NCBI RefSeq assembly: GCF_009711205.1
Contig: NZ_WMIG01000019.1
Span: forward strand, 21,886-85,885
Source: Paracoccus litorisediminis
GTDB taxonomy: Bacteria > Pseudomonadota > Alphaproteobacteria > Rhodobacterales > Rhodobacteraceae
Direction: 5' to 3'
DNA: 64,000 bases
Part shown: one piece after another, positions 62,875 through 64,000 of the stretch
How positions within the stretch are numbered: the first letter of the stretch is position 1
Layout: each line of letters begins with the position of its first letter
Notes under the pieces: generated by a model
What the model saw: only the letters and a program-made list of their open reading frames with translations
What the model was told of the DNA's origin: nothing
Database searches by the model: none
Made by a program: the position numbers and the translations under genes

Positions 62875-63824
62875 TAGGTGTTCAGTCCCGGCATCTGGTG
62901 GATCGGGTTCAAGATGAATCTGTCTGGCTCGGAGGTCCAGACCTTGCAGATGTATTCGTATGGCGTGAGGCCGTTGAGGGTCTTGAGTCTGCGCGCGAAG
63001 TTGTAGGCTGCTATGAAGTCGCTGAGGTGGACGCGAAGCTGATCGTGTCGCTCGTAGTGGAAACGCTTCACAGTGGCCTCCTTGATCGTCCGGTTCATCC
63101 GTTCGACCTGTCCGTTGGTCCAAGGGTGTTTCACTCTGGTCAGCCGGTGATCGATGTCGTGTTCGCGGCATACGCGCCCGAAGATGTGCTCGAAGGCGCT
63201 GGTATCGACGCTGCGATTTGCGAACTGCACACCATTGTCGGTCAACACCGTGTGGATCCGGTATGGCACAGCTACGATCAAGTCGCGCAGAAACTGGGCT
63301 GCAGCCATCTTTCCCGCCTTCTGGACGAGGCGAACGAAGGCAAACTTGCTGGTTCTGTCAATTGCGACAAAGAGATAGAGCTTCCCTTCGGCGGTCTGGA
63401 CCTCGGCGATATCGACATGGAAGTAACCAATGGGGTAGCGCTTGAAACGCTGCCGTTGCGGTTTGTCCCCATCGACGTCGGGCAGGCGCGATATCCCATT
63501 GCGCTGTAGGCAACGGTGCAAGGCCGAGCGTGTCAGATGCGGTAGAGACGGCTGCAGCGCATAGAGGCAGTCGTCCAGTGGCAGCAGCGTGTGGCGCCTG
63601 AACGCCACGACCATTGCTTCTTCCTCCCCTGTCAGCACCGTTGAACGAGGCTCCTTCGGCCCGGTCTTCATGTCCTCGACTGTCTGACGCTTTCGCCACT
63701 TCGCCACGGTCTTGGGGTTGATGCCCAGCTCGCGGCTCAGCGCCGCGGTTGAAGCTTCCGATCGCTGTATTGCTGCTCGGATGGCGTGCGTAGTCGTGGC
63801 GCTGCCGTGACGAACTTGTCCCAT
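62874..63824 (-). CDS. IS481-family transposase
   Basis: A 316-residue DDE transposase from ATG 63824 (MGQVRHGSATTTHAIRAAIQ). A helix-turn-helix (ALSRELGINPKTVAKWRKR) is followed by the catalytic set: FHVDIAEVQTAEGKLYLF, TVLTDNGVQFANR and the Glu in GQVERMNRTIKEATVKRF. It ends MPGLNT inside the terminal repeat. It appears functional. Confidence 0.92.
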   Translation of the reverse strand: MGQVRHGSATTTHAIRAAIQRSEASTAALSRELGINPKTVAKWRKRQTVEDMKTGPKEPRSTVLTGEEEAMVVAFRRHTLLPLDDCLYALQPSLPHLTRSALHRCLQRNGISRLPDVDGDKPQRQRFKRYPIGYFHVDIAEVQTAEGKLYLFVAIDRTSKFAFVRLVQKAGKMAAAQFLRDLIVAVPYRIHTVLTDNGVQFANRSVDTSAFEHIFGRVCREHDIDHRLTRVKHPWTNGQVERMNRTIKEATVKRFHYERHDQLRVHLSDFIAAYNFARRLKTLNGLTPYEYICKVWTSEPDRFILNPIHQMPGLNT

Positions 63825-63884
63825 AGGGCATCCTTCCATTCCGACGAAAGGATCGCACCATCAAACCATGGGATCAAACACCTA
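62875..63884 (-). mobile_element. IS481-family insertion sequence
   Basis: A 1010-bp element with ends TAGGTGTTCAGTCCC (62875) and, inverted, TAGGTGTTTGATCCC (63884). The transposase between them is intact. No target duplication is seen (left flank CTGCGGGC, right flank ACGACGCA), and the cut primase gene does not resume, so a deletion or recombination has followed insertion. Confidence 0.8.
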
Positions 63885-63935
63885 ACGACGCACCAGAGTG
63901 ACCACATGCATTGGAGCCATATGTGGAGGCATCAG

Positions 63936-64000
63936 ATGTTCAGGAAACTCGCTCTCGTCGCATTGTTTTTCTCTGTTGCGACGGGATCGGCTCTTGCAGA
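63936..64000 (+). CDS. Start of an exported protein (3' partial)
   Basis: ATG 63936, with GGAG about 10 bp upstream, opens MFRKLALVALFFSVATGSALA, a complete Sec signal peptide. The gene runs off the window end. Confidence 0.5.
   Translation, partial: MFRKLALVALFFSVATGSALA

Noticed and set aside
1..64000. CRISPR array, tRNA or rRNA genes
   Set aside because: No regularly spaced repeats with unique spacers and no convincing tRNA or rRNA sequence was seen on either strand by reading; a covariance-model scan was not possible.

Overview
The window looks like a high-GC alphaproteobacterial replicon of the Rhodobacteraceae, most likely Paracoccus or a close relative. The evidence is the gene order norCBQDEF and nosCRZDFYLX, the pseudoazurin, FNR/NNR-type boxes, alphaproteobacterial LexA boxes (GAAC-N7-GAAC) and a repABC replication/partition module. 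The repABC genes indicate that this is a plasmid, megaplasmid or chromid rather than the main chromosome.

Layout. (1) 1-5.2 kb: the 3' part of an AI-2E-type permease fused to a GAF domain, then a dead IS3-family element split by an IS110/IS1111-family element. (2) 5.4-13.2 kb: two Crp/Fnr regulators, pseudoazurin, and the nitric oxide reductase operon norCBQDEF with a small NnrT-like membrane protein divergent from it. (3) 13.2-20.2 kb: an anaerobic-life block. It holds class III ribonucleotide reductase (NrdD, a separately encoded glycyl-radical peptide, NrdG), a DUF6522 protein, an operon of ubiD-like, ubiX-like and ric (iron-sulfur repair) genes, and divergently ubiT and a truncated ubiU. 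(4) 20.2-29.5 kb: a complete nosCRZDFYLX cluster for nitrous oxide reduction. No nitrite reductase is in the window. (5) 29.6-30.4 kb: a dead IS6-family element. (6) 30.6-40.4 kb: a Hint-domain protein, then an envelope island (TPR regulator-like protein, small membrane protein, HlyD-type adaptor, porin, AI-2E permease, DUF2950, DUF3300). (7) 40.4-43.8 kb: transposase scraps, a small outer-membrane barrel, a broken parDE and an intact brnTA. (8) 44.3-47.9 kb: repA, repB, repC with a probable counter-transcribed RNA and tandem palindromes that may be parS. (9) 47.9-53.9 kb: an SOS mutagenesis cassette (SRAP, imuA, imuB, dnaE2) in which three of four genes are frameshifted. (10) 54-64 kb: a DUF6880 protein, hipBA with three evenly spaced operators, an SOS-controlled UvrD-like helicase, a zinc-ribbon protein, an SPPY-type DNA methyltransferase, and primase-like genes cut by an IS481-family element.

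How the genes work together. FNR/NNR-type boxes precede pazS, norC/nnrT-like, ubiD/ubiT and nosC, so respiration of NO and N2O, anaerobic quinone synthesis and NO-damage repair appear to sit under one oxygen/NO regulon. A NrdR box pair precedes nrdD. Two promoters (ubiT, nosC) place the box exactly 41.5 bp from a start codon with no Shine-Dalgarno sequence, which predicts leaderless mRNAs. The quinone branch is degraded: UbiX lacks an internal catalytic block, UbiD has lost a conserved Asn and Arg, UbiU is cut short and UbiV is absent. The plasmid-maintenance part is a typical patchwork of TA modules, SOS genes and insertion sequences. No tRNA, rRNA or CRISPR array was seen.
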